DNA of 64,000 nt from an uncultured Pseudodesulfovibrio sp. Lineage in GTDB: Bacteria > Desulfobacterota > Desulfovibrionia > Desulfovibrionales > Desulfovibrionaceae. Of this stretch, positions 43,666 to 51,271 are shown piece by piece. Positions within the stretch are counted from its first letter, which is position 1; each line of letters starts with the position of its first letter. The stretch spans positions 196,001 to 260,000 of the forward strand of contig NZ_OY760055.1 in the NCBI RefSeq assembly GCF_963662885.1, in the 5' to 3' direction. Below the pieces are notes generated by a model. The model was given only the letters and a program-made list of their open reading frames with translations. It had not been told where the DNA came from and did no database searches. Both the position numbers and the translations under genes were made by a program.

Positions 43666-44708
43666 GCGCACGGCCCTTCGGCGTGACCCCGGACGGCACG
43701 CCGGTGGAACTGTACACCCTGACCAATGCGCTGGGCATGGAGGCGGACATCGCCACCTACGGCGGGGCGTTGGTCCGACTGACCGTACCCGACCGCAACG
43801 GGATACTGGCTGATGTGGTGCTGGGATACGATAGCCTGGACGGGTATCTCGATGACTGCTGCTTTTTCGGCAAGCTGGTCGGGCGCGTGGCCAACCGTAT
43901 CGGCGGAGCGCGTCTGGTGCTGGACGGCGAAGAGTACGAGCTGGACCGCAACAACGGCCGTAACCATCTGCATGGCGGGGCGGGCGGATTTCACAGCCGG
44001 GTCTGGAAGGCGAAAACCGTCGAAACCCAGGCCGGGCAAGCACTGGTCTTGCGCTATGAAAGCCCGGACGGGGAACAGGGCTATCCCGGCAACCTCGCGG
44101 TCTCGGCGATATACACCCTGACCGACGACGGGCTGCGTCTGGATTTTTCCGCGGCCACGGATAGGACCACGGCGGTCAATCTGACCGCCCATCCCTATTT
44201 CAACCTGAGCGGTCGGCCGGGCGCTGACTGCCTGCGGCACGTGCTGACCATCCCGGCACGCCGCTGCCTCGAAACCGACGCGGAGCTGATCCCCACCGGT
44301 TGCTTGTCCGAGGTGGCGGGCACCCCGCTCGATTTCATGGACGGGGTTGCCATCGGTGCGCGCATCCGGCAGGATTTCGTGCCCCTGAAGAACGGCGGCG
44401 GTTACGACCACTGCTATGTACTCGACAGCCGGTCCGGACTGCGGTCCGCGGCCTCGCTGGTCGAGCCGGTCTCGGGCCGGGGGATGGAGGTTTTGACCAC
44501 CCAGCCCTGCATCCAGTTCTATTCCGGCAATTTCATTCCCGAAGGGTTGCCCGGCAAGGACGGCGCGGTATACGGTGAGAGGTCGGGACTCTGCCTTGAG
44601 CCTCAGGGCTTTGTGGACGCTCCGGGGCACGAGGCTTTCCCGGAGGTCACGCTGCGTCCGGGTGAAGCGTACAGGCAAACTATTTTGTACAGGTTTTTCG
44701 TGAAGTAG
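43656..44708 (+). CDS. galM: Aldose 1-epimerase (mutarotase)
   Basis: Interconverts alpha and beta anomers of galactose and glucose. The 350-residue protein has the family motifs FFGKLVGRVANRIGGARL, NNGRNHLHGG (first catalytic His), LTAHPYFNLSG (second His) and VLTTQPCIQFYSGNF with a C-terminal catalytic Glu in GLCLEPQGFVDAPGH. It starts 10 nt inside the regulator gene with AAGGGGGG upstream. It completes a galTK-galM set; no galE is seen in the window. Confidence 0.95.
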   Translation: MQLSARPFGVTPDGTPVELYTLTNALGMEADIATYGGALVRLTVPDRNGILADVVLGYDSLDGYLDDCCFFGKLVGRVANRIGGARLVLDGEEYELDRNNGRNHLHGGAGGFHSRVWKAKTVETQAGQALVLRYESPDGEQGYPGNLAVSAIYTLTDDGLRLDFSAATDRTTAVNLTAHPYFNLSGRPGADCLRHVLTIPARRCLETDAELIPTGCLSEVAGTPLDFMDGVAIGARIRQDFVPLKNGGGYDHCYVLDSRSGLRSAASLVEPVSGRGMEVLTTQPCIQFYSGNFIPEGLPGKDGAVYGERSGLCLEPQGFVDAPGHEAFPEVTLRPGEAYRQTILYRFFVK

Positions 44709-44744
44709 CGCAGTTGTGCGCACAGGCAAAAAGAGACGGTCAAC

Positions 44745-45842
44745 ATGGCAAACGTGCAATTGAAGAAGGTGGTCAAGCGGTACGGCGACGTGGAAGTGGT
44801 CCACGGTATCGATCTCGACATCCAAGATAACGAATTCATCGTCCTGGTCGGGCCTTCGGGTTGCGGCAAATCCACGGTGCTGCGCATGATCGCGGGACTG
44901 GAGAAGATTTCCGGCGGCGAGGTGCTCATCGGCGACAGGCTGGTCAACCAGGTCTCGCCCAAGGATCGCAACGTGGCCATGGTCTTTCAGAACTATGCCC
45001 TGTATCCGCACATGTCCGTGCGCGACAACATGGGGTTTTCCTTGAAAATGCGCGGCAAGCCCGTGGATGAGATCACGTCCAAGGTGGATGAGGCCGCCCG
45101 CGTTCTGGAGCTGACCCCGTATCTCGATCGCAAGCCGTCCGAGCTGTCCGGCGGCCAGCGCCAGCGCGTGGCCATGGGCCGGGCCATCGTTCGAAATCCG
45201 GACGTCTTCCTGTTTGACGAGCCCCTGTCCAACCTGGACGCCCAGTTGCGGACCCAGATGCGCATGGAACTGCGCAAGATGCACATGAAGCTGGCGACCA
45301 CGACCATCTACGTGACCCACGACCAGATCGAGGCCATGACCCTGGCCGACCGCATCGTCATTCTCAAGGACGGCTACATCCAGCAGGTCGGCACGCCCAT
45401 CGACGTGTTCGAACGGCCCGCCAACGTGTTCGTGGCCCGGTTCATCGGCAACCCGCCCATGAACATCCTGGAGGGGACCTTCCGAGCGGAAGGCGGCCGA
45501 CGCTACATTCAGGCAGGGGCTTCCAAATTTCCGGTGGCCGACGGCCAGGGCGAGTCCTTTGCGGATGGCGCGCCCGTGCTTGCGGGTATCCGGCCCGACT
45601 CCATCAAGATGGGCGACCGCATCGAGAAGCTGCCCAAGGAATGGATGTGCCAGGGCGAGGTGGTGGTCTCCGAGATTCTCGGCGGACACTCCCACCTGGA
45701 GATCGTGATAGATGGCGAAAACGAACTCCTCGCCGAGGTGGAGGGACGGGTCGTGGCCCGGCCCGGCGAGATCGTGCCCATCGGTTTCGAGTTCAATCGG
45801 ATGGTCCTGTTCGACCCGGAGACAAAAGAGGCGATTTATTAA
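44745..45842 (+). CDS. Sugar ABC transporter ATP-binding protein (UgpC/MalK type)
   Basis: A 365-residue importer ATPase. The N-terminal NBD has Walker A GPSGCGKST (~38), Q-loop FQNYALYPHMSV, signature LSGGQRQRVAMG and Walker B VFLFDEPLSNLDA. A C-terminal TOBE/OB regulatory domain (~240-365) is present, including NPPMNILEGTF and VLAGIRPDSIKM. It follows galM by 36 nt and precedes the binding protein and two permeases. Given the operon, the likely substrate is galactose, glucose or a galactoside. Confidence 0.93.
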   Translation: MANVQLKKVVKRYGDVEVVHGIDLDIQDNEFIVLVGPSGCGKSTVLRMIAGLEKISGGEVLIGDRLVNQVSPKDRNVAMVFQNYALYPHMSVRDNMGFSLKMRGKPVDEITSKVDEAARVLELTPYLDRKPSELSGGQRQRVAMGRAIVRNPDVFLFDEPLSNLDAQLRTQMRMELRKMHMKLATTTIYVTHDQIEAMTLADRIVILKDGYIQQVGTPIDVFERPANVFVARFIGNPPMNILEGTFRAEGGRRYIQAGASKFPVADGQGESFADGAPVLAGIRPDSIKMGDRIEKLPKEWMCQGEVVVSEILGGHSHLEIVIDGENELLAEVEGRVVARPGEIVPIGFEFNRMVLFDPETKEAIY

Positions 45843-45920
45843 ATTTGCGGTTTGATAATCGTTTGATTTAACTGATTCTTGATTGGTTGAAGTTGAGTTT
45901 GCAAACCTTAGGAGGTACGT

Positions 45921-47177
45921 ATGAAAAAGGCTTTTGCGAAAATGTTGATCGTCTTTGCGGCCGCGCTGCTCATCGGCGCTCCGCAGGCCGCCCAGGCCAG
46001 CGATCTGAAGGGTGAATTGGAGATTTTCTCCTGGTGGGCCGGTGACGAAGGTCCGGCTCTGGACGCCTTGATCGAAATTTACAAGAAAGAAAACCCCGGC
46101 GTTAAGGTCATCAACGCCACCGTGACCGGCGGCTCCGGCGTCAACGCGCAGGCCGTGCTCAAAACCCGCATGCTCGGCGGTGAGCCGCCGGATTCCTTCC
46201 AGGTCCACGCCGGACAGGAACTCATCGGCACCTGGGTCCAGTCCGACCGCATGGAAGACCTGACCCCGCTGTTCAAGGAGCAGGGCTGGATGGACGCCTT
46301 CCCCGAAGGCCTGATCAAGCTGATCGGTACCGACAAGGGCATCTGGTCCGTGCCGGTCAACATCCACCGTTCCAACGTCATGTGGTACATCCCGGCCAAT
46401 CTGAAGAAGTGGGGCGTCGACGCTCCCAAGACCTGGGATGACTTCCTGGCCATCGCGCCCAAGCTGAAGGCCGCCGGCGTCGTGCCCCTGGCCCTGGCCC
46501 AGAACTGGACCGCCAACCACCTGTGGGAATCCGTTGCCCTGGCCTCCATGGGCGCGGACAACTGGGACGCCCTGTGGGCCGGCAAGCTGTCCTTCGATTC
46601 CCCCGAAGTGGTCAAGGCGTGGGAGCTGTACGGCAAGATCCTCGAGTTCACCAATGCCGACGCCTCTTCCCTGTCCTGGCAGCAGGCCACCGACATGGTC
46701 GTTGACGGCCGCGCCGCCTTCAACATCATGGGCGACTGGGCTGCCGGCTACATGTCCACCACCAAGAAGCTCGCTCCGGGCGAAGGCTACGGCTGGGTCG
46801 CCTCTCCGGGCACCGAGGGTACCTTCATGTTCCTGGCCGACTCCTTCGGTCTGCCCAAGGGCTCCCCGCACCGCGACAACGCCGTTGCATGGCTGAAGGT
46901 CCTGGGCTCCAAGGAAGGCTCCGACGCCTTCAACCCGCTCAAGGGCTCCATCTCGGCGCGCAAGGACTCCGACCTGTCCAAGTACAATGCGTACTCCCAG
47001 GACGCTGCCAAGGATTGGGGCAGCAACCGCGTGGTCGGTTCCCTGGTCCACGGCGTTGCCGCCAACGACACCTTCAAGAACGGTTTCGCCTCCATCATGG
47101 AGATGTTCCTGAAGACCAAGAACCCCCAGGCCGCTTCCAAGGCGTGCGCGCAGCTCGCCAAGAAGGCCGGCATCTAG
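45921..47177 (+). CDS. Sugar ABC transporter periplasmic binding protein
   Basis: A 418-residue family 1 solute-binding protein with a signal peptide (MKKAFAKMLIVFAAALLIGA, cleavage AQA-SD). The mature protein begins ELEIFSWWAGDEGPALDAL, typical of monosaccharide (glucose/mannose type) receptors, and has NWTANHLWESVAL and WQQATDMVVDGRAAFNIMGD in the substrate cleft region. TTAGGAGG precedes the ATG. C-ending codons dominate, as in glnN, implying strong expression. A GTTTGCAAAC palindrome at 45897-45906 lies just upstream. Confidence 0.92.
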   Translation: MKKAFAKMLIVFAAALLIGAPQAAQASDLKGELEIFSWWAGDEGPALDALIEIYKKENPGVKVINATVTGGSGVNAQAVLKTRMLGGEPPDSFQVHAGQELIGTWVQSDRMEDLTPLFKEQGWMDAFPEGLIKLIGTDKGIWSVPVNIHRSNVMWYIPANLKKWGVDAPKTWDDFLAIAPKLKAAGVVPLALAQNWTANHLWESVALASMGADNWDALWAGKLSFDSPEVVKAWELYGKILEFTNADASSLSWQQATDMVVDGRAAFNIMGDWAAGYMSTTKKLAPGEGYGWVASPGTEGTFMFLADSFGLPKGSPHRDNAVAWLKVLGSKEGSDAFNPLKGSISARKDSDLSKYNAYSQDAAKDWGSNRVVGSLVHGVAANDTFKNGFASIMEMFLKTKNPQAASKACAQLAKKAGI

Positions 47178-47194
47178 CCTGAGAATATGAACCA

Positions 47195-47230
47195 GCCGCG
47201 CCGCGCCGGGACCTCCCGGCGCGGCGCGGC
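47195..47230. repeat. Perfect 17-bp GC hairpin between binding protein and permease
   Basis: GCCGCGCCGCGCCGGGA (47195-47211) is perfectly complementary to 47214-47230 across a CC loop. It lies 17 nt after the binding-protein stop and 20 nt before the first permease start, with no T-tract. In the same position E. coli malE-malF has REP sequences that protect the upstream mRNA; a similar role is likely here. Confidence 0.85.
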
Positions 47231-47250
47231 CCGACCAACCGGATTTGCAT

Positions 47251-48369
47251 ATGCGGGAAGCCTCGCTCGATAAACTGAAAGCGTTTCTGACGCTCCTGCC
47301 GTCCATGATCCTCATCGGCGTCTTCGTCTATGGGTTCATCGGCAACACCATCTGGACCTCCTTGACCGACTGGGGCGGAACGGGCGCCATGGCGCTCAAC
47401 CCCGAGAAACATTTCGTCGGCCTGGAGAACTACATCGATCTTTTCACCGGATTTCTGGGCGGCAATTTCCGCCAGGACCTGGTCAACGCGGTCTACTATT
47501 CGGTCATGCTCCTGATCGGGGCGGTCGGGCTCGGCATGTTCATCGCCATCCTGCTTGACCAGAAGCCCAAGGGCGAGGACCTGCTGCGGACCATCTTCCT
47601 CTATCCCATGTCCCTGTCCTTCATCGTCTCCGGGACCATCTGGCGGTGGCTGCTCGCTCCTCAGGGCGGCGTCAACGTCCTGCCCAAATATTTCGGTTTC
47701 GAGCCGCTGACCTTCAAGTGGCTGTCCAGCCAGTCGGCCATCCTGGTCTTCAACTGGCAGGACATCCTGCGTATTCTGGTCTACATCGTCGCCTTTATCC
47801 TGATCATGGTCGGTGTGTTCAAGCTGAAGAAGGATGCGGCCCGGGCCATGAAGCGCTGGCTCATCCCCGGCATCGTCCTGGGCGCCCTGGTATGGGTGTT
47901 CGGCTCCATCCTTCCGGACGCGTTGTTCATGGAGGAGGAACACGGCTTCAACCTGGCCACGCTGGGCATCATCATCGCCACCATCTGGCAGTACTCGGGC
48001 TACACCATGGCCCTGTATCTGGCCGGTTTCAACGGCATCTCACAGGATCTGCGCGACGCGGCCATGCTCGACGGCGCGTCCCACGCGGGCTACTACCGCC
48101 ATGTGGCCATCCCCATGCTCAAACCCATCACCATTTCGGCGGTGATCATTCTGTCCCACATCTCGCTGAAGATGTTCGACCTGATCTTCGCCATGACCGG
48201 CCCGGACAACGCGGCCACCGGCCACCCGGCCCTGAATATGTATCTGACCACCTTCCGCGGAAACGAGTTCTCCAAGGGCGCGGCCATCGCCATCGTTCTG
48301 TTCCTCATCGCGGCCATGTTCATTGTGCCCTACCTTGTGGGCCAGTATCGCCAGCAGGGGAGGCGCTAG
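47251..48369 (+). CDS. Sugar ABC transporter permease 1 (MalF-like)
   Basis: A 372-residue inner-membrane permease with about eight hydrophobic helices. It has an N-terminal segment LTLLPSMILIGVFVYGFIGN and the EAA-loop region DLRDAAMLDGASHAGYYRHV (~268-287) that contacts the ATPase. A loop with FKLKKDAARAMKRWL breaks two helices. The ATG at 47251 gives MREASLDK; TTG two codons upstream is an alternative. Ends immediately before permease 2. Confidence 0.93.
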   Translation: MREASLDKLKAFLTLLPSMILIGVFVYGFIGNTIWTSLTDWGGTGAMALNPEKHFVGLENYIDLFTGFLGGNFRQDLVNAVYYSVMLLIGAVGLGMFIAILLDQKPKGEDLLRTIFLYPMSLSFIVSGTIWRWLLAPQGGVNVLPKYFGFEPLTFKWLSSQSAILVFNWQDILRILVYIVAFILIMVGVFKLKKDAARAMKRWLIPGIVLGALVWVFGSILPDALFMEEEHGFNLATLGIIIATIWQYSGYTMALYLAGFNGISQDLRDAAMLDGASHAGYYRHVAIPMLKPITISAVIILSHISLKMFDLIFAMTGPDNAATGHPALNMYLTTFRGNEFSKGAAIAIVLFLIAAMFIVPYLVGQYRQQGRR

Positions 48370-49197
48370 ATGTCCGCGCGGAAAATAACCTTCGGCAACG
48401 TGTTCCTCTATGGAACTCTCGCCGTGTTGTCCCTGTTCTTCCTCATGCCCGCCTACATGGCGGCCGTGACCGCCCTGAAACTGCCCGCTGACATCAGCCT
48501 GCCCACGGCCTGGGAATGGCCTTCCGTGGTCAACTGGGCCAGCTTCTCCGACGCCCTGGTCAAGCTCAAGCCGGACTTCATCAACTCGCTGATTCTGACC
48601 ATCTGCGGCACGGCGGGTTCCACGGTGCTCGGCTCGCTCAACGGCTATGTCTTCTCCAAGTGGAAGTTCAAGGGCTCGGACGTGATCTTCACCCTGTTCC
48701 TGTTCGGCATGTTCATTCCGTATCAGGTCATCCTGATTCCGCTGTTCCAGACCTTGCGGGCCATGAATCTGTACGGCGGTCTGCCCGGCTTGATCCTGGC
48801 CCACATCGTCTACGGGCTGCCGATCACCTCGCTCATCTTCCGCAACTTTTACGCCCAGATTCCCACGGCCCTGATCGAGTCGGCCAGGCTGGACGGCGCG
48901 GGCTTCTTCTCCATCTACCTGCGCATCGTCTTCCCCCTGTCCATTCCCGGGTTCGTGGTCACCTCCCTGTGGCAGTTCACCCAGATCTGGAACGAGTTCC
49001 TGTGGGGCATCTGCCTGACCCGCCACACGGCCAACCCCATCACCGTGGGCCTGGCCAACCTGGCGGGCGGTCAGGCGGTCACCTGGAACCTGCCCATGGC
49101 CGGCTCCATTCTGGCTGCTTTGCCGGTGCTGGCCATATACATCTTCCTAGGAAGGTACTTCATCCGCGGCCTCCTGGCCGGTTCTGTGAAGGAGTAG
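48370..49197 (+). CDS. Sugar ABC transporter permease 2 (MalG-like)
   Basis: A 275-residue permease with six hydrophobic helices. Its EAA loop is IESARLDGAGFFSIYLRIVF (~172-191), matching the partner permease. The C terminus LGRYFIRGLLAGSVKE is typical of the MalG/UgpE type. The ATG follows the previous stop with no gap, so it is translationally coupled. It closes the galactose/sugar operon; palindromic repeats begin 6 nt downstream. Confidence 0.94.
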   Translation: MSARKITFGNVFLYGTLAVLSLFFLMPAYMAAVTALKLPADISLPTAWEWPSVVNWASFSDALVKLKPDFINSLILTICGTAGSTVLGSLNGYVFSKWKFKGSDVIFTLFLFGMFIPYQVILIPLFQTLRAMNLYGGLPGLILAHIVYGLPITSLIFRNFYAQIPTALIESARLDGAGFFSIYLRIVFPLSIPGFVVTSLWQFTQIWNEFLWGICLTRHTANPITVGLANLAGGQAVTWNLPMAGSILAALPVLAIYIFLGRYFIRGLLAGSVKE

Positions 49198-49203
49198 GCC
49201 AGC

Positions 49204-49324
49204 GGCTTCCGATAGCGGGCCATCTGCACATTTTTTCCGGTGGGCGCTGATCCTCACGTAGACGGCTACGCTGCGGTCAGCGCCCACCGGAAGAAAATGC
49301 ACAGCTGACCCACTCTCGAAAGCC
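49204..49324. repeat. Palindromic element family A, copy 2
   Basis: 121 bp sharing the ends, loop and flanks of the copy at 12790. GGCTTCCGA (49204) faces TCGAAAGCC (49316-49324). The main stem arm TTCCGGTGGGCGCTGA (49235-49250) pairs perfectly with TCAGCGCCCACCGGAA (49277-49292). The apical stem CGTAG/CTACG replaces CGTAC/GTACG of copy 1 while keeping pairing. It starts 6 nt after the permease stop. Confidence 0.85.
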
Positions 49325-49355
49325 TATCCCGAGGACGTAAGTACGACGGGGAAGA

Positions 49356-49395
49356 GAGAGCCGCTGTCGGGTGCTGCCGCACCCGAATCGCTCCA
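49356..49395. repeat. Family B hairpin repeat, single unit
   Basis: GAGAGCCGCTGTCGGGTGC, then TGCC, then GCACCCGAATCGCTCCA. The stem CGGGTGC/GCACCCG is perfect and differs in sequence from the CGGGTGGC/GCCACCCG stem of the first unit at 12932, again with compensation. It lies 31 bp after a family A element, as at the other locus. Confidence 0.72.
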
Positions 49396-49406
49396 AAAGA
49401 ATGCAA

Positions 49407-49442
49407 GGCCTTCGACTCAGTAATGAGTCGGAGGCCCTTTTT
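49407..49442 (+). terminator. Intrinsic terminator of the sugar operon
   Basis: GGCCTTCGACTCA (49407-49419) pairs with TGAGTCGGAGGCC (49424-49436) across GTAA, with one wobble pair, followed by C and five T residues (49438-49442). Confidence 0.85.
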
Positions 49443-49454
49443 GTGCGTCATGCC

Positions 49455-49561
49455 CGCGAAGCGGAAATAAAAAGTTTCGGAAAGGATAGGGATGGGGGTC
49501 TGGGGGAAGGGGAAGCCCTTTTCAAAGGGTTCCCCTCTCCCCTTCCCCCGGCCGCCGGAGG
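49455..49561 (+). repeat. Palindromic element family C, copy 3
   Basis: Runs CGCGAAGCGGAAATAAAAAG, TTTCGGAAAGGATAGGGATG, a GGGGGAAGGGGAAG arm, the CCCTTTTCAAAGGG inner stem, a CCCCTTCCCCC arm and ends GGCCGCCGGAGG. The order is the same as copy 2. Read on the minus strand it follows the terminator of the small Cys-rich gene. Confidence 0.8.
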
Positions 49562-49572
49562 CGCGGTAAAAG

Positions 49573-49604
49573 AAAAGGCCCGGACGGGTGTCCGGGCCTT
49601 TTTT
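49573..49604. terminator. Bidirectional terminator
   Basis: AAAAGGCCCGGAC (49573-49585) pairs perfectly with GTCCGGGCCTTTT (49590-49602) across GGGT, with T6 on the plus strand (49599-49604) and a TTTTCTTTT run on the minus strand. It ends the small minus-strand gene at 49633. Confidence 0.88.
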
Positions 49605-49632
49605 GGGTGTATCTGTTTGTCTTCAGGGGAAC

Positions 49633-49761
49633 TTAGTTGCGATCGCGGTCTTCCTCTTCGGAAGAACGTTCGTCCTTGCTCTCCGAGATATTTTCATCCC
49701 ACAGCCCGCAGCTGTGATCGATGCAGGAGAGGCACGGTCCGGGATAATCCATGTTGGGCAT
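49633..49761 (-). CDS. Small Cys-rich acidic protein (42 aa)
   Basis: A 42-residue frame starting MPNMDYPGPCLSCIDHSCGL and ending in a highly charged tail (SKDERSSEEEDRDRN). The ATG at 49761 is preceded by AGGAGG at 7-nt spacing, and a perfect intrinsic terminator follows 29 nt after the stop, so it has all the marks of a real monocistronic gene despite its size. The CxxCxxxxC and histidine arrangement suggests metal binding. No family recognised. Confidence 0.7.
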   Translation of the reverse strand: MPNMDYPGPCLSCIDHSCGLWDENISESKDERSSEEEDRDRN

Positions 49762-49874
49762 AGTTGCCTCCTGGGTAAGAGTCGTTGAAAGGCTCAGTAT
49801 AGAGAACCAAGATTACAACACTTGCTCATTTGTTATAAATAAACATGGAATAGATATTGGCAAGGCGGCGGCGC

Positions 49875-49904
49875 AAAAAAAACGCCTTCGGACCGGTTCA
49901 AGGC
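49875..49904 (-). terminator. Terminator after the TPR gene
   Basis: On the minus strand GCCTT and AAGGC (49900-49904 with 49884-49888) form a stem with an inner ACCGGT palindrome in the loop, followed by eight T residues (49882-49875). It begins at the TPR stop codon. Confidence 0.75.
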
Positions 49905-50633
49905 TTATGCGTGCTTTTGACAGTACTTGAGGAACTTGGCAGCCTCGACAAAGGCGGGGTTGATCTTCAGGGCCTGTTGGAGGTTGCTCACGCAGTAATC
50001 GCTGCGCCCCTTTTCAAAGTACACGCGGGCGAGGTTGAAGTAGACGTTCTCGTCGTTGTCCACGATCTCAAGGGATTTTTCGTAGTAGCGGATGGATTCG
50101 TCGTAGTGGCCGTTCTTGCGCAGAGAAATGCCGAATGTGTTGAACTTCTGGCGGAATTCGAAGGTGAAGGCTTCCTCCAGGCCGAGCAGGGTGTCCAGGA
50201 CCTTCTTGAGCTTGTCGAAATCCTTTTTCTCGGAATAGACCTCGCCCAGCCCGTAGTGGGCTTCGATGTTCTTGTCGTCGATCATCAGGGCCTTGAGGAA
50301 CTGCCGCTCCGCCTCGTCGAGGTCGCCATTGACAAAGGCGTCCTGGCCCATCTCGATCTTGCGCCTCAGGGTCTCCAGGGCCGGAACCGTGTGTACCCGA
50401 TAGTAGGTCGGTTCAGGGGTGTACTGCCGCAGAAAATCCAGTTCGCCCAGCACGCTGCGTACGCCCGAGGGGACGTGGTGCGCGTTCAGCGGCTGTATTT
50501 CGAATTGGTCATGCGCGAGCTGGCGGGCGTACCAATAGGTGACGTTGTCGTGCCTTGATGCGGTACCGCCTGTGCCCACGTCGGCTTCGAGCGACAAGGA
50601 ATATACACCGAGTATAGCCGGATATTCGTCCAC
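49905..50633 (-). CDS. TPR-repeat protein
   Basis: A 242-residue cytoplasmic protein. The N-terminal ~90 residues (LGVYSLSLEADVGTGG, YWYARQLAHDQFEIQPLNAH) are a distinct domain I associate with Desulfovibrio TPR proteins. The rest carries four to five tetratricopeptide repeats (for example GDLDEAERQFLKALMIDDKN, GHYDESIRYYEKSLEIVDND). It is probably a scaffold. I chose GTG at 50633 because AAGGGAG lies 9 nt upstream; a TTG at 50663 would extend it by ten residues without support. Confidence 0.82.
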   Translation of the reverse strand: MDEYPAILGVYSLSLEADVGTGGTASRHDNVTYWYARQLAHDQFEIQPLNAHHVPSGVRSVLGELDFLRQYTPEPTYYRVHTVPALETLRRKIEMGQDAFVNGDLDEAERQFLKALMIDDKNIEAHYGLGEVYSEKKDFDKLKKVLDTLLGLEEAFTFEFRQKFNTFGISLRKNGHYDESIRYYEKSLEIVDNDENVYFNLARVYFEKGRSDYCVSNLQQALKINPAFVEAAKFLKYCQKHA

Positions 50634-50738
50634 GGCTCCAAACTCCCTTATAAATCTTCTCAAATGTTCAAGTCGAAAGAAAACTACTGCAGGTCAAGGC
50701 ATATATCAATACATAATATCAACTAATTGAGCGCGTGG

Positions 50739-50766
50739 GAAAAGAAGAAGGCCCTTTTCAGGGCCT
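50739..50766 (-). terminator. Terminator of the minus-strand tad arm
   Basis: On the minus strand AGGCCC and GGGCCT pair across TGAAAA, followed by TTCTTCTTTT. It lies 24 nt past the tadE stop. Confidence 0.65.
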
Positions 50767-50789
50767 GTTCTCGGAGAGAGGGATTCGGA

Positions 50790-51257
50790 TCAATCGCATG
50801 GCTTCCAGGGTTCGTTAACCTTGCGGTCGAACCCTCTGAGGGGGATGGTGTCCGGCAGCAGTGGAGCGACCAGGGGGGTGAAGGGCTCGTAGTTGTAGAC
50901 CACGGCCACTTCGGCCAACTGGCAGGGCGCGCCCGGGTCGTTGTCGATGCCGTCGCCCGCAGCCTGAACGTCGGGCCAGGATCGGACCGAGATGGCGATG
51001 TTGGATTGATCCAGGGTGGTCAATCCGGCCTGGGTGACCCGGATGATGTCGTCCAGCCGGGTGCCTTCGTCCGCGCCCCGTCCGGAAGCGGCGTACCGCG
51101 CCCCGATCTGGGCCGCCTTCTGCACGGTCACGTAGGCGTATACGGCGTTGCCGCCCTCTATCACGGCCATGACGAGCATGAACATGATCGGCAGGACCAG
51201 GGCCGCTTCCACGGCGGCCAGGCCTGCGCGGCGGGTGTTGTTGCGGTTCTTGTGCAT
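50790..51257 (-). CDS. tadE: TadE-like pseudopilin (minor pilin)
   Basis: A 155-residue protein with a short basic leader and the TadE signature (RRAGLAAVEAALVLPIMFML), a prepilin-like segment that would be processed by the prepilin peptidase and anchored in the membrane. The rest is exported and includes two cysteines that could pair (APCQ near 111 and KPCD at the C terminus). GGAGG precedes the ATG. It is the last gene of a three-gene arm with tadG-like and another tadE gene, divergent from the main Tad locus. Confidence 0.88.
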   Translation of the reverse strand: MHKNRNNTRRAGLAAVEAALVLPIMFMLVMAVIEGGNAVYAYVTVQKAAQIGARYAASGRGADEGTRLDDIIRVTQAGLTTLDQSNIAISVRSWPDVQAAGDGIDNDPGAPCQLAEVAVVYNYEPFTPLVAPLLPDTIPLRGFDRKVNEPWKPCD

Positions 51258-51271
51258 GGCTTAAACCTCCC

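Noticed and set aside
43338..47315. A minus-strand open frame of about 1,325 codons across the gal and sugar transporter genes.
   Set aside because: It is the mirror of well-recognised plus-strand genes (galM, ABC ATPase, binding protein); GC-rich codon bias keeps the antisense frame open. It has no domain and no ribosome binding site.
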